Shown here: piece after piece, positions 35,808 through 43,347 of the stretch
Numbering within the stretch: the first letter of the stretch is position 1
How the letters are laid out: every line of letters starts with the position of its first letter
Source of the DNA: CAXBDP01 sp963974465
GTDB taxonomy: Bacteria; Bacteroidota; Bacteroidia; Cytophagales; Cyclobacteriaceae
Assembly (NCBI GenBank): GCA_049340005.1
Contig: JBMPIY010000005.1
Direction: 5' to 3' (one strand)
DNA: 64,000 nt
Notes under the pieces: generated by a model
The model's database searches: none
What the model was told of the DNA's origin: nothing
Seen by the model: the letters and a program-made list of their open reading frames with translations, nothing else
Position numbers and translations under genes: made by a program

Positions 35808-37142
35808 TTAATAATTGGTCTTCACATATTCAAGAAGTTCAGGGTACCTGGCTAGCTTTATAATAAATGATTTGGTTTTTTCGTCTATCATTCTACAATC
35901 TTTTGTAGTATCCCATGTAGCCGGATATCCATGATCATTTATCAAAATCCCATCTTTAAAGTGTAGTCCCTTGATGTAGGCTTTAAATGTATCGAAATCG
36001 GGTTTTGTGATTGAATGAATACAGGAAAGAACTTTTGCTTGCGGTGTTTCGCTATTTCTATTCAGCTGTAGTTGATTTTGTTTCCCTGATTGCCAAGTCC
36101 TGAAATTTCTACAATCAAGTTTAATCAAATAGTCTCCAAGATCGTTTCCTTTATTTTTATCCTCAATCGGTGCTAACTTCTCTAATAAGTCTGAAAATAT
36201 AAAATGTGTGCCAGGCAATCTACTTTCGTACTCAAGGGCTTTATTTTGCCATTCAGTAAAAGTTTTACCATCTTTAGATAAGTCAGGAAATACATAAACA
36301 GAACGCCCTTGCAATACCTTGAGTTTATCAAAAGAGAAACTACTCTTATTGTAAACAGCCATCCAAATAAGATTTTCAGCTTGTTCAGGAAACCCAAAAT
36401 ATAAGGTTCCATATATTGCTGTTTTGGGAGCTTCTACCAATGCAATTGGGTTAGTTGGAAACATCGTTAGTAAGTGCTCACCAAATAGACAGGAAACCCG
36501 TTTATCTTGGGCCAAATAAGACTCCAACCATTCAGGAAAAGGCTTATTGTTTTGCCTATGGTCTTTCTCAATTATCGAGTGTAAAAAGTCTGTTCCTGTA
36601 GTGTGGTTTTTTGTATCGAATTGCTTCACCTGAACAGCTCTAATATTTAATCCCTTATCAATAAATGGGAATGTCACGGCTCCTTTCCTGTAACCTTTCG
36701 CAATGGTGCCTAAATAGTACAATGAAATAACCTTTTCAATCGCTTTCGCTTCAAATGGAAAGGGAATGTTTTTCAGCAAGTTTTGAATAAAGATATTCTG
36801 ACCATAGCGTTTCGGGTTAAGTGTTTGTTTGTAGGTTTCTGTATCAAAATTTATAGGTTTATTTTGTTGAATGGACGGTATAGCTTTTTTAGGCCTTGCT
36901 TTCCATTTAGTTGTAAATTTTGAGTGGTCGCCCTGTACTTGTCCTTGTATTTCTTTTACATACCCATCCAAGTATGGGTTGAGGTGGAGCGAACATTTAC
37001 TTTCACGGTCGCATCGTCCGTATTGATCAGGTAAATACTTGTTCGTTTCCGTATCAATGTACCGTACCAACGTCTTTTTATTACAGTATGGACAAAGATG
37101 CTTTTTACTGCCTTTTTCAAGAATGTATCTGTATTCAGTCAT
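35808..37142 (-). CDS. DUF6371-type zinc-finger/Toprim-like primase
   Basis: A 444-residue protein of the kind found in Bacteroidota mobile elements. The N-terminus carries a zinc ribbon with Cys17, Cys20, Cys44 and Cys50 (HLCPYCNKK, then GRCDRESKC), as in phage-type primases. A central Toprim-like region shows PIALVEAPKTAIYGTL followed by VYVFPDLSKDGK, with the acidic residues expected for metal binding. It probably synthesises primers for the element's replication together with the adjacent RecA-like ATPase. The gap to that gene holds seven TTGCAA words. The primase role is inferred from architecture; I have no experimental precedent to name. Confidence 0.75.
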   Translation of the reverse strand: MTEYRYILEKGSKKHLCPYCNKKTLVRYIDTETNKYLPDQYGRCDRESKCSLHLNPYLDGYVKEIQGQVQGDHSKFTTKWKARPKKAIPSIQQNKPINFDTETYKQTLNPKRYGQNIFIQNLLKNIPFPFEAKAIEKVISLYYLGTIAKGYRKGAVTFPFIDKGLNIRAVQVKQFDTKNHTTGTDFLHSIIEKDHRQNNKPFPEWLESYLAQDKRVSCLFGEHLLTMFPTNPIALVEAPKTAIYGTLYFGFPEQAENLIWMAVYNKSSFSFDKLKVLQGRSVYVFPDLSKDGKTFTEWQNKALEYESRLPGTHFIFSDLLEKLAPIEDKNKGNDLGDYLIKLDCRNFRTWQSGKQNQLQLNRNSETPQAKVLSCIHSITKPDFDTFKAYIKGLHFKDGILINDHGYPATWDTTKDCRMIDEKTKSFIIKLARYPELLEYVKTNY

Positions 37143-37162
37143 TACCTAAACATCTTTGTAAT

Positions 37163-37255
37163 TTGCAAAGGCTTATATAAGGGATTGCAAACTTGCAAAC
37201 GTGAAAGGATATTTGCAATATCGCCTTGCAATCGTGCTTTGCAAGCTTGCAAACG
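37163..37255. repeat. Seven-copy TTGCAA array: candidate iterons of an island origin
   Basis: TTGCAA occurs at 37163, 37185, 37193, 37213, 37226, 37239 and 37247, all within 90 bp between the primase-like and ATPase genes. Two 17-base units, at 37185-37201 and 37239-37255 (TTGCAAACTTGCAAACG and a one-base variant), are nearly identical. The spacing and the position between replication genes suggest origin iterons or operator sites. Confidence 0.65.
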
Positions 37256-37262
37256 GTTGATT

Positions 37263-38453
37263 TTAAAATACTTCACTTGAAACTAATTTATAGTATAGTG
37301 TTTTTTCTTTAACCTCTTTATAAAGCCTACAGCTTTCTCCATTTTGATTGAGAATTTCAATATTAGAACCTATAATTTCCTTTAATCTATCTTCAATAGT
37401 GCGAGGACTAGCTTGAAAATTCTTGCATAGCTTATCAATGAGTTCGCCTCTAGTAATTGTAGTCCCATCACCCAAATACATTTCAATAAATTCGATTATA
37501 TCCTCGTTTCGTGCTTTATGTTTTCTGTTATTGACTACTGTTGAAACCTCTCCTGCATCGGCTAGAATAAGTCCTTTTGCTTCATTACAGTATTTCATAT
37601 AGAATGGTGTATGCCTTGCAGTACTTCTGCATTTCAGATACTTCACTCTAATTATTTCAGTATCATTTTGATTGGCATCCTTTTCAAATCCGACTTGAAT
37701 TACAGTACTTGCTTTATTCATTAATTCAGTACCAAAATGCCCTCTTGCTTTATCACTTTTTGGGTTTTCGTGTATGAGGCAAAGGAAAATAACATTATGC
37801 TCATTGATAGCCATATTCATAAGGTCTATAAGCTCCATGCTCTTATCAGTTTTGTTAAAATCCTCAATACAGTCGGTTGATACATCGAGTACAATAAATA
37901 AAGGGTTGTCGGTGATCTTCTTTAAATAATTTAAGTATTCGTCTAAAGCAGAAAATCTTTCTTTTCGATTAATTTGCAATAAACTTATGTACTCAAAGTT
38001 TATTGGGTGGTCAGTTTTATCATACCCAGCTTTTAATTGAATTGATTGTAATGCAAAAGGTAACTGTTCAAATAAGTTCCTTTCCGTATCTACATATACG
38101 ATTGTATGGGTTTGATCAATATTCAAGCGGTTAAATCCAAGTAGTTCGTTTTGATTTCCTTTCAACTTGAGTAATGAAGCGCAAATATTTTCGGCTAACC
38201 TACTTTTATGCACACCTGCTTGTCCTTGAATTACATTTATAGTATGTGGAAATATTACTGCATTTTCACCCTGCCTTAAAACTGGTTCTGAAAATTTAAT
38301 GTCCTTTGCTTTTAACTCTTTTAATTTTTCATGAGTGGCAATAAGTGTGGTGAGGTTTTTTGAATGTTTTGTTTCTTTCAGGTCATCTACGTGCTTAATA
38401 ATGGTTTCCGGCTTATTAAGATCATCAAATTGAGGGTTCAAATCCGTTTTCAT
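37263..38453 (-). CDS. RecA-like AAA ATPase, RepA/DnaB-type
   Basis: A 396-residue hexameric-helicase-like ATPase. Walker A is GQAGVHKS (residues 77-84), an atypical P-loop with His-Lys-Ser. IVYVDTERN follows in the position of the second motif, and FIVLDVSTDCIEDF is the Walker B strand. HENPKSDKARGHFGTELMNKA resembles the L1/sensor loop of RepA-type proteins (HxxK...G..G). The C-terminal 90 residues form a winged-helix-like segment. Such genes sit between an HTH protein and a primase in many Bacteroidota integrative elements and drive element replication. Its ATG overlaps the stop of a 49-residue gene (ATGA). Confidence 0.82.
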   Translation of the reverse strand: MKTDLNPQFDDLNKPETIIKHVDDLKETKHSKNLTTLIATHEKLKELKAKDIKFSEPVLRQGENAVIFPHTINVIQGQAGVHKSRLAENICASLLKLKGNQNELLGFNRLNIDQTHTIVYVDTERNLFEQLPFALQSIQLKAGYDKTDHPINFEYISLLQINRKERFSALDEYLNYLKKITDNPLFIVLDVSTDCIEDFNKTDKSMELIDLMNMAINEHNVIFLCLIHENPKSDKARGHFGTELMNKASTVIQVGFEKDANQNDTEIIRVKYLKCRSTARHTPFYMKYCNEAKGLILADAGEVSTVVNNRKHKARNEDIIEFIEMYLGDGTTITRGELIDKLCKNFQASPRTIEDRLKEIIGSNIEILNQNGESCRLYKEVKEKTLYYKLVSSEVF

Positions 38454-38599
38454 AACAAAACGGCCTCCTGCCCGAACTGATTTATTTCATGGTCTAGAAT
38501 TGAAATATTTCGTGGTATTTCCGTATATTTATGTACTGTTTTTGATTGGAGACTCAAACAGAGGGTGGCATCAAAGGGAACTATTCCGATTGGTGCCAT
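38450..38599 (-). CDS. Small overlapping protein, 49 residues
   Basis: Short frame opening MAPIGIVPFDATLCLSLQ and ending INQFGQEAVLL. Its TGA stop overlaps the ATG of the RecA-like ATPase gene in an ATGA, a strong sign of genuine translational coupling. The sequence looks protein-like, with alternating hydrophobic positions and no low-complexity run. I do not recognise it; a small replication or regulatory partner is a guess. It sits between the HTH gene and the ATPase gene in the same direction. Confidence 0.5.
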   Translation of the reverse strand: MAPIGIVPFDATLCLSLQSKTVHKYTEIPRNISILDHEINQFGQEAVLL

Positions 38600-38621
38600 T
38601 TTTTTTATGGCTGTCATAGGA

Positions 38622-38912
38622 TTAGTATTTGACTGTTTTTGTTTTGTGCAAAGAGGCTTCTAATTCTTTTGCTTTATAATAAACCCTCCCGCCAATTGAA
38701 TAAGATTGTAGTAGTCCTCTCCGGGTCCAGTCATTTAAACTTACGAGACTGATTTTTAAAATTTCTGCAGCTTCTTTTCTGCTTAGTATTGTTTCAGGCT
38801 CAAGGCTTGCATTGTTTGGCATCAATGTGATAGCATCTTTAACTGCGGAATCAATCATTCCTTTTATTTCCTCTGGAGTGAATGTCGAAAATATTAACTG
38901 GTTAGCTTTCAT
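38622..38912 (-). CDS. Helix-turn-helix DNA-binding protein (excisionase/MerR-like)
   Basis: A 96-residue protein. Residues 41-95 form a winged HTH of the excisionase type: LSRKEAAEILKISLVSLNDW is the helix-turn-helix, followed by GLLQSYSIGGRVYYKAKELE, the wing and third helix. The N-terminal 40 residues are helical and may mediate dimerisation. Equivalent proteins in Bacteroidota integrative elements regulate excision or replication genes, or act as recombination directionality factors. Two exact 15-bp repeats lie 54-88 bp upstream of its start, a likely binding site. It is the first gene of the replication run. Confidence 0.85.
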   Translation of the reverse strand: MKANQLIFSTFTPEEIKGMIDSAVKDAITLMPNNASLEPETILSRKEAAEILKISLVSLNDWTRRGLLQSYSIGGRVYYKAKELEASLHKTKTVKY

Positions 38913-38965
38913 TTATCTTATTTGATTAGTTTAGACAAATCTGATAATTTGAAATGCGTCAGTCG

Positions 38966-39003
38966 TGCGCTAAAAATGCGATTTTGCGCTAAAAATGCGC
39001 TAA
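38966..39003. repeat. Direct repeats upstream of the HTH gene
   Basis: TGCGCTAAAAATGCG occurs exactly at 38966-38980 and 38985-38999, and a partial third copy (TGCGCTAA) runs from 38996. The repeat period is 19 bp. The location in the promoter region of the HTH/ATPase/primase run suggests operator sites or a second iteron set. Confidence 0.7.
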
Positions 39004-39034
39004 GACTTAAAGTGTTGGAATTCAGTGAGAAATT

Positions 39035-40201
39035 TTAATGATATGGGTTTCTAGTCTTTATAAAATTCTCAAAATCGGTTATTTTATACTTTTTTGGAAA
39101 AATCGCAAGGACTAATTCAAAGAGACTTTTAGGTAGTTTTTCTTGGTCTCGGATATTCTTGTATAGCTGTTTAAAATTCCATGAAATAAAAGTTTTATTA
39201 GTCTCCACTTTGACAATTGGATAATTAATTTCTGGAACTATCAAACCATTGGAAAAGTAAGAAGTAACCCATTCAATAATGTTTTTATATTCTTGGTCCA
39301 TTACAGGTATTTTATCATACCGCGGACACTTTTTTTCTAAAAATGTTAATCCTTTTTTTACTTTTAACTCAATGCTGTTGATGGATATTTGTTCTTTTAC
39401 CTCTCTTACATATTCAATAGACCAATCATTTATATGATATTGATGGTCTATAAAATTACGTCCTAAAGGAAGACCTTCCTCTTTTGATAGTTTGTTTACA
39501 GACCATTCTCTATAAACTTCCTCCCAATTTTCTGGTAAAATCAATTCTTCATTGCTTAAATATTTATCGACTTTATCTAACGTACTTTCAAAGTCTTGTT
39601 TACTGTTCTCCCTCCATAGTCTTAAAGATTCGGAAACCTCCCTTCGTGTCTCGGATATTGGATTTAGAGTTTTTCTGAGTTTAACTATAGTGAGGTAATC
39701 CAACCAATTAATTAAGAAGGGTGCTTTTTTTGAATCGAGCCAATCTTTCAGGTTTAACTTTTTCGGTGTTCTGATTTTTATATAATCTTCATATTTATAA
39801 TGTTCTAGCCATTTATAGTCTGAGAAATTTTCACTAATTCTGATGCCCTTTAGTGCAGGTCTGAAGGTTTTGAACCCTGTTTTTTCTTCTAATTTATTCT
39901 CATTTCCACTTATTAAATTCTCAATCTCAACATCCTTAATGACATCACCTTCTTCATTGAGCATATTTTTCACTTCAGAAGTAGCAATAATGGATAGTGC
40001 ATTCAATAAAGTATTATAGGCCTCATTAAAGCATGCTTCATTGAAGTCTCTATTTTTGCCAAATGGATCATCTGCAATCATGTAGCTAGTAAATGCAGCT
40101 ACATCACTATGCACATAAAACCAACCTTTCATTTCCTCGATAGATGGGCTAATTTTATTCTTCTTCTTCATAATCAATTTTTTAAATTGTTTCAAGGACA
40201 A
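39035..40201 (-). CDS. Hypothetical protein, about 388 residues
   Basis: Not recognised. A soluble, charged, Trp-rich protein with no signal peptide or membrane segment; translation could begin at codon 11 (base 40171, MKKKNKIS) rather than at codon 1. Notable stretches are KGWFYVHSDVAAFTSYMIADD near the N-terminus (numbered from codon 25) and FVLAIFPKKYKI near the end. It lies 122 bp upstream of the HTH gene on the same strand, across the TGCGCTAA repeats. Its presence among element genes suggests an island-specific function; nothing more can be said from sequence. Confidence 0.65.
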   Translation of the reverse strand: MSLKQFKKLIMKKKNKISPSIEEMKGWFYVHSDVAAFTSYMIADDPFGKNRDFNEACFNEAYNTLLNALSIIATSEVKNMLNEEGDVIKDVEIENLISGNENKLEEKTGFKTFRPALKGIRISENFSDYKWLEHYKYEDYIKIRTPKKLNLKDWLDSKKAPFLINWLDYLTIVKLRKTLNPISETRREVSESLRLWRENSKQDFESTLDKVDKYLSNEELILPENWEEVYREWSVNKLSKEEGLPLGRNFIDHQYHINDWSIEYVREVKEQISINSIELKVKKGLTFLEKKCPRYDKIPVMDQEYKNIIEWVTSYFSNGLIVPEINYPIVKVETNKTFISWNFKQLYKNIRDQEKLPKSLFELVLAIFPKKYKITDFENFIKTRNPYH

Positions 40202-40292
40202 AATAAGGAAATTTTGTCTTTTGCCTGATATTATCCTTTAATCCAATGTTTCCAAAAGAGTATTGGGTAGTTTAGTAAATCTGAAGCCTATT

Positions 40293-40475
40293 ATGAAAAA
40301 AATAACCTTTCACAAAAAAGAAACTCTGGGACAGCTTGCTGGAGACTGGAGGAAGCGACAAAAGCAAAACGAAAAACTTATGTTGCAGTACGCAAAGCAA
40401 GGGATGAACGTGATAATAGAGGACGAACCTATGTATGAGAGGCAAATCAAACCGAAGACAAAAAAAAGTAACTGA
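40293..40475 (+). CDS. Small basic hypothetical protein, 60 residues
   Basis: Starts at ATG 40293 (MKKITFHKKETLGQLAGDW); an upstream frame to 40263 exists, but this start is the more natural. The protein is very basic, ending IKPKTKKSN, with a helical middle (RKRQKQNEKLMLQYAKQG). It is the only plus-strand gene of the island apart from the transposase. No family is recognised; short basic proteins like this are sometimes DNA-binding accessory factors. The protein-like composition supports it, but its length makes it uncertain. Confidence 0.4.
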   Translation: MKKITFHKKETLGQLAGDWRKRQKQNEKLMLQYAKQGMNVIIEDEPMYERQIKPKTKKSN

Positions 40476-40628
40476 ACTCTCTGTTATATAGGATACATTG
40501 GTTGATATACTTGTAAAAGACTTGGCTGCCTAACTTCTTTACTAAATAATTGACTCAAACAGTTCTTACCTTATCTTATTATCGCTTTTAATTTCTAATT
40601 TAGTTTAACAGGTGACTTAACACCTAAC
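40476..40628. other. Non-coding gap with a 27-bp dispersed repeat
   Basis: The stretch at 40549-40575 (ATTGACTCAAACAGTTCTTA and on) matches 43312-43338 in 24 of 27 positions, same orientation. Otherwise no gene or structure is seen. Confidence 0.5.
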
Positions 40629-40860
40629 TTATAAAACCTTCTCACAATCAGCGATTGTTTTATCAGTGAAGTTCCCCCTTTCAATTCCTTCCAGATTATC
40701 ATTGCCAGTTGTTTGATCTGGATATATATTTAAGCAATCCATAATGTGGTCTGAGTTATTGTAGTCGCCCCTTTTTCTTATTGAGATTAGTCTTCAATAA
40801 CCCACCATTTGGCAGATATCCCAGAAGTCTCTACTGACAATATATTATTGCTTGTATTTA
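40629..40860 (-). pseudogene. Decayed gene fragment
   Basis: On the minus strand a 50-codon stretch ending at 40629 reads as plausible protein (HIMDCLNIYPDQTTGNDNLE and on to CEKVL). It has no start codon. The same frame continues upstream through YIVSRDFWDICQMVGY but is broken by two stops. This looks like the 3' end of a degraded gene. Its family is not recognised. Confidence 0.35.
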
Positions 40861-40895
40861 GCATCATTGACCATCGGCTTCTATTTCTGAATTAA

Positions 40896-41198
40896 TTAAA
40901 AATCATTATAATCCTCATCCTCAAATTTTTCAAGATAAAGAGGGTAATCTGCGTCGCCAATTATTGTCTTTATTTCTTTCCTAAGACGATTGATATACAT
41001 TTTCCTTTTTTCAGCAATAATCCTTAATTCAACCTCTCTTTGTTTGGTGCTTTTATGTAGGTACTTTTCTTTCTCTAAATCACCTTTTGCTGAAAAATAT
41101 AGCAAAGCATAATTAACTGTAATTAAAAGAATTACTAAGCAAATGAGTAATGGGATAGTACTTATTATAAAATCTATCCAAAATTCAAATTCAGTCAT
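40896..41198 (-). CDS. Small membrane-anchored protein, tandem copy A
   Basis: A 100-residue protein with one N-terminal transmembrane helix (residues 12-33, IISTIPLLICLVILLITV), a basic coiled-coil-like middle (KEKYLHKSTKQREVELR) and an acidic tail (EKFEDEDYNDF). The neighbouring 101-residue gene has the same architecture and clear sequence similarity (IPL in the helix, EKEKY, K..YI..LR..I, GD.DY, FEDE.Y.D), so the two are tandem duplicates 12 bp apart. The family is unknown. The single-helix plus charged tail layout is reminiscent of small membrane effectors, but no function is supported. Confidence 0.65.
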   Translation of the reverse strand: MTEFEFWIDFIISTIPLLICLVILLITVNYALLYFSAKGDLEKEKYLHKSTKQREVELRIIAEKRKMYINRLRKEIKTIIGDADYPLYLEKFEDEDYNDF

Positions 41199-41210
41199 GA
41201 TTGTATTTAT

Positions 41211-41516
41211 TTATAAATCACCATAATATTCATCTTCAAATTCGTCAAAATGGACAAAGTAATCGGAGTCGCCAGTCATACATTCTATTTGTTCTCTAAG
41301 ACTTTTAATGTAATTATTTCTTTTTTTAACAGTATCTCTTAATTCATCCACTCTTTCTTCGGTGTGTTTACGTTTGTACTTTTCTTTCTCTAAAATATTT
41401 TTTACTGAAGGATACTGAATGGCATAAATAAAAAAAAGTATAAAAGTAAATCCAAAGTAAATAAATAATGGGATATTACTTAATATCGATTCTGTCCAAA
41501 TTTTAAATACTTCCAT
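41211..41516 (-). CDS. Small membrane-anchored protein, tandem copy B
   Basis: A 101-residue partner of the gene at 40896, upstream in the same direction. The N-terminal helix spans about residues 15-35 (PLFIYFGFTFILFFIYAI). The middle is EKEKYKRKHTEERVDELRD, and the tail HFDEFEDEYYGDL mirrors copy A. Conservation is strongest in the coiled-coil and acidic tail, suggesting a shared interaction surface. No signal peptidase site is evident, so the helix probably stays as an anchor. It is the most upstream gene before the insertion sequence. Confidence 0.65.
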   Translation of the reverse strand: MEVFKIWTESILSNIPLFIYFGFTFILFFIYAIQYPSVKNILEKEKYKRKHTEERVDELRDTVKKRNNYIKSLREQIECMTGDSDYFVHFDEFEDEYYGDL

Positions 41517-41750
41517 GATGACTATATTTAATATAATTTTCTTTTTGAAAGACCTATTTTTTTAACCCTTATAAGGTTTTCATAAACTCAAATGCTGAAC
41601 TTCGTATCTGAATGAAATGTCAAAGACATGGAAGCTATTATTGCAAGTAAAAATAAAGAAATAAATTTACCGTTCAAATAGACTTACTTGAGGAGTAACT
41701 ATGTTCTATTAAAACAAATCTCATCATAAATATATTATAAAATTAAATTT

Positions 41751-41758
41751 TTATTTAA
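41751..41758. repeat. Left target-site duplication of the insertion sequence
   Basis: TTATTTAA directly abuts the left inverted repeat and is repeated exactly at 43027-43034. Confidence 0.85.
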
Positions 41759-41824
41759 GGCATTATACTGAAAAATAGTTGGTGAAACCTCTCTAGCGGC
41801 TTTGACTATCAATAAGTTACGAAG

Positions 41825-41859
41825 AGTTTACTGAAAGCGGTTTCAGTAAACTTTTTTTG
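41825..41859 (+). terminator. Inner hairpin guarding the transposase from read-through
   Basis: A perfect 12-base stem, AGTTTACTGAAA (41825-41836) with TTTCAGTAAACT (41841-41852), loop GCGG, is followed by seven T. It lies between the left end and the transposase start, so transcripts entering from outside the IS should stop there. Confidence 0.8.
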
Positions 41860-41862
41860 TAT

Positions 41863-42833
41863 ATGAAAACTCAAAAAAAAGTAGATGCTGGGCATGCGGA
41901 AGTTTAGATGTAATTCGATGGGGAAAGCAAGCAGGGAAGCAGCGTTTTAAATGTAAAAACTGCGGTATTTTTTCTACCCGAAACTCCAAAGAGCAAACCC
42001 TTCGAAATCGGTTTGTATGGTTTAGAAAATGGGTACTTGAGCGGCAGACTTTTACCCATCTTTGTCGAGATAGTGGCCTTTCTAAAGACACGCTCCAAAA
42101 GGTATTTTACACATATCTTTCTCGTTCTCCTTCGGTCAAAATCATCAAGCGGAAGGAAGTAAATCTAAGAATAGACGCTACCTACTTTAAACGGTTTTGC
42201 GTGGTCTGCTATCAAGACAATGAAGATGGTTATACGCAGCTGATACGCTTTTCTAGTGGAGAACATTATGAAGAAATCAAAGAAGATCTAGACAATCTTA
42301 TTCGCTTAGGAATTCACTTGGAAAGTATTACCACCGATGGGCATAAAAGTATTTTGAAAGCCATAAAAAACGTTCTTCCTGATGTGACTGTACAGCGCTG
42401 TTTGGTGCATATTCAGCGTATGTGCTTGATTTGGCTGACAAAATACCCAAAACATATCGCGGGACAAGAACTACGTAAGTTGGTGTTGCTCTTACTCAAA
42501 ATCAAAACAGCAAACGATCAACTTGCCTGGACAAGAGCTCTTGAACAATGGTATCAACGCCATAAAGACTATCTCAATGAAAAAACGTATCAACCAGAAA
42601 CAGGGAGATATTGGTTCACACACAGGCTACTAAGAAGATCCTATCAAACGATAAAAAGAGCCTTACCTAATATGTTTCATTACTTGATCAATCCAAAAAT
42701 ACCCTTTACTACAAATGGAATCGAAGGTTACTTTAGCCACTTGAAAAACCATCTAGATGTTCATCGCGGCCTGAGCTTGCAGCACAGGATAGACTTCATT
42801 AAATGGTACATATATCTATCCAATAAAAAATGA
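41863..42833 (+). CDS. Transposase, IS256/IS1249-like, with apparent -1 frameshift
   Basis: The only plausible start, ATG 41863, opens a 14-codon frame (MKTQKK...). The main frame, open from 41850, has no start before its zinc ribbon. The two join if the ribosome or polymerase slips -1 on the eight-A run at 41873-41880, giving about 323 residues. The main frame shows a Zn ribbon (CWACGSLDVIRWGK, then CKNCG), IDATYFKRFC with the first catalytic Asp, ITTDGHKSILKAI with the second, QRCLVHIQRM, and TTNGIEGYFSHLK with the likely catalytic Glu. This is the MULE/IS256 DDE layout. The break may be programmed or a mutation; sequence alone cannot tell. Confidence 0.82.
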
Positions 42834-42868
42834 GTTTTTCTAGCCATGAAGCATACCAAAAAAAAGGA

Positions 42869-42900
42869 AGGTCTGGCAGAATTTTACCAGACCTCTTTTT
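42869..42900 (+). terminator. Terminator after the transposase gene
   Basis: AGGTCTGG (42869-42876) pairs with CCAGACCT (42887-42894) and is followed by CTTTTTT, 35 bp past the transposase stop and still inside the IS. Confidence 0.85.
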
Positions 42901-43026
42901 TCGTTTATGCACTGACCTTATTGCTGATAAGTTGGTCTCCACCAGAGCTTATTTCCTCTTCAGGTCAGCGGCGGATATCACGGAATATTAAGTTAAAAGT
43001 CACCAACTATTTTTCAGTACATTACC

Positions 43027-43034
43027 TTATTTAA
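43027..43034. repeat. Right target-site duplication of the insertion sequence
   Basis: TTATTTAA directly follows the right inverted repeat and is identical to 41751-41758. Confidence 0.85.
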
Positions 43035-43347
43035 CCATTTTGAATAGCTACTAATTAATCAATCAACCGAAAGGTTTTACACTTAAATATTAACTAGTTA
43101 TTAACTTTAAATTCTGTGTTCAACTACTAACTAGTTGACTAAAATTAATTAATTGTATCTCAAAAGTATAGATAACCTCTTTAACGATTTATGATTACCG
43201 AAGGCGAATAAATTATAATTATCTAGCTACCAGGTTGAGAGTCCATCTTTAGGCTTTAACCGTGAATGGTTGCATCAGTTAAAAAGCAGGTCTTACAAAT
43301 TCTGCCATACCATTGACTGAAACAGTTCTTAACATATCCTAAAATCT
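43035..43347. other. Non-coding gap with clustered ACTAGT palindromes
   Basis: 313 bp with no gene. TAACTAGTTA (43091-43100) is a perfect palindrome. A second AACTAGTT (43129-43136) lies in the inverted pair CAACTA/TAGTTG (43121-43137). A copy of the 27-bp repeat shared with 40549 ends 10 bp before the next gene's stop. Confidence 0.5.

Larger units (their letters stand above)
41759..43026 (+). mobile_element. IS256/IS1249-like insertion sequence, 1268 bp
   Basis: Terminal inverted repeats of 27 bp lie at 41759-41785 and 43000-43026, with 24 of 27 positions matching; both contain TACTGAAAAATAGTTGGTGA read inward. An exact eight-base target duplication flanks the element, the size expected for the IS256 family. 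Inside are a terminator-like hairpin, one transposase gene and a second terminator. The perfect duplication and good ends imply a fairly recent insertion into the island. Confidence 0.9.

Noticed and set aside
37163..37255. CRISPR array
   Set aside because: Units are six-base palindromes with irregular 8-22 bp spacing; there are no long repeats, unique spacers or cas genes.
41850..42833. Transposase starting at GTG 42201 or another internal codon
   Set aside because: That would delete the zinc ribbon and the first catalytic Asp region, which are clearly encoded upstream in the same frame.
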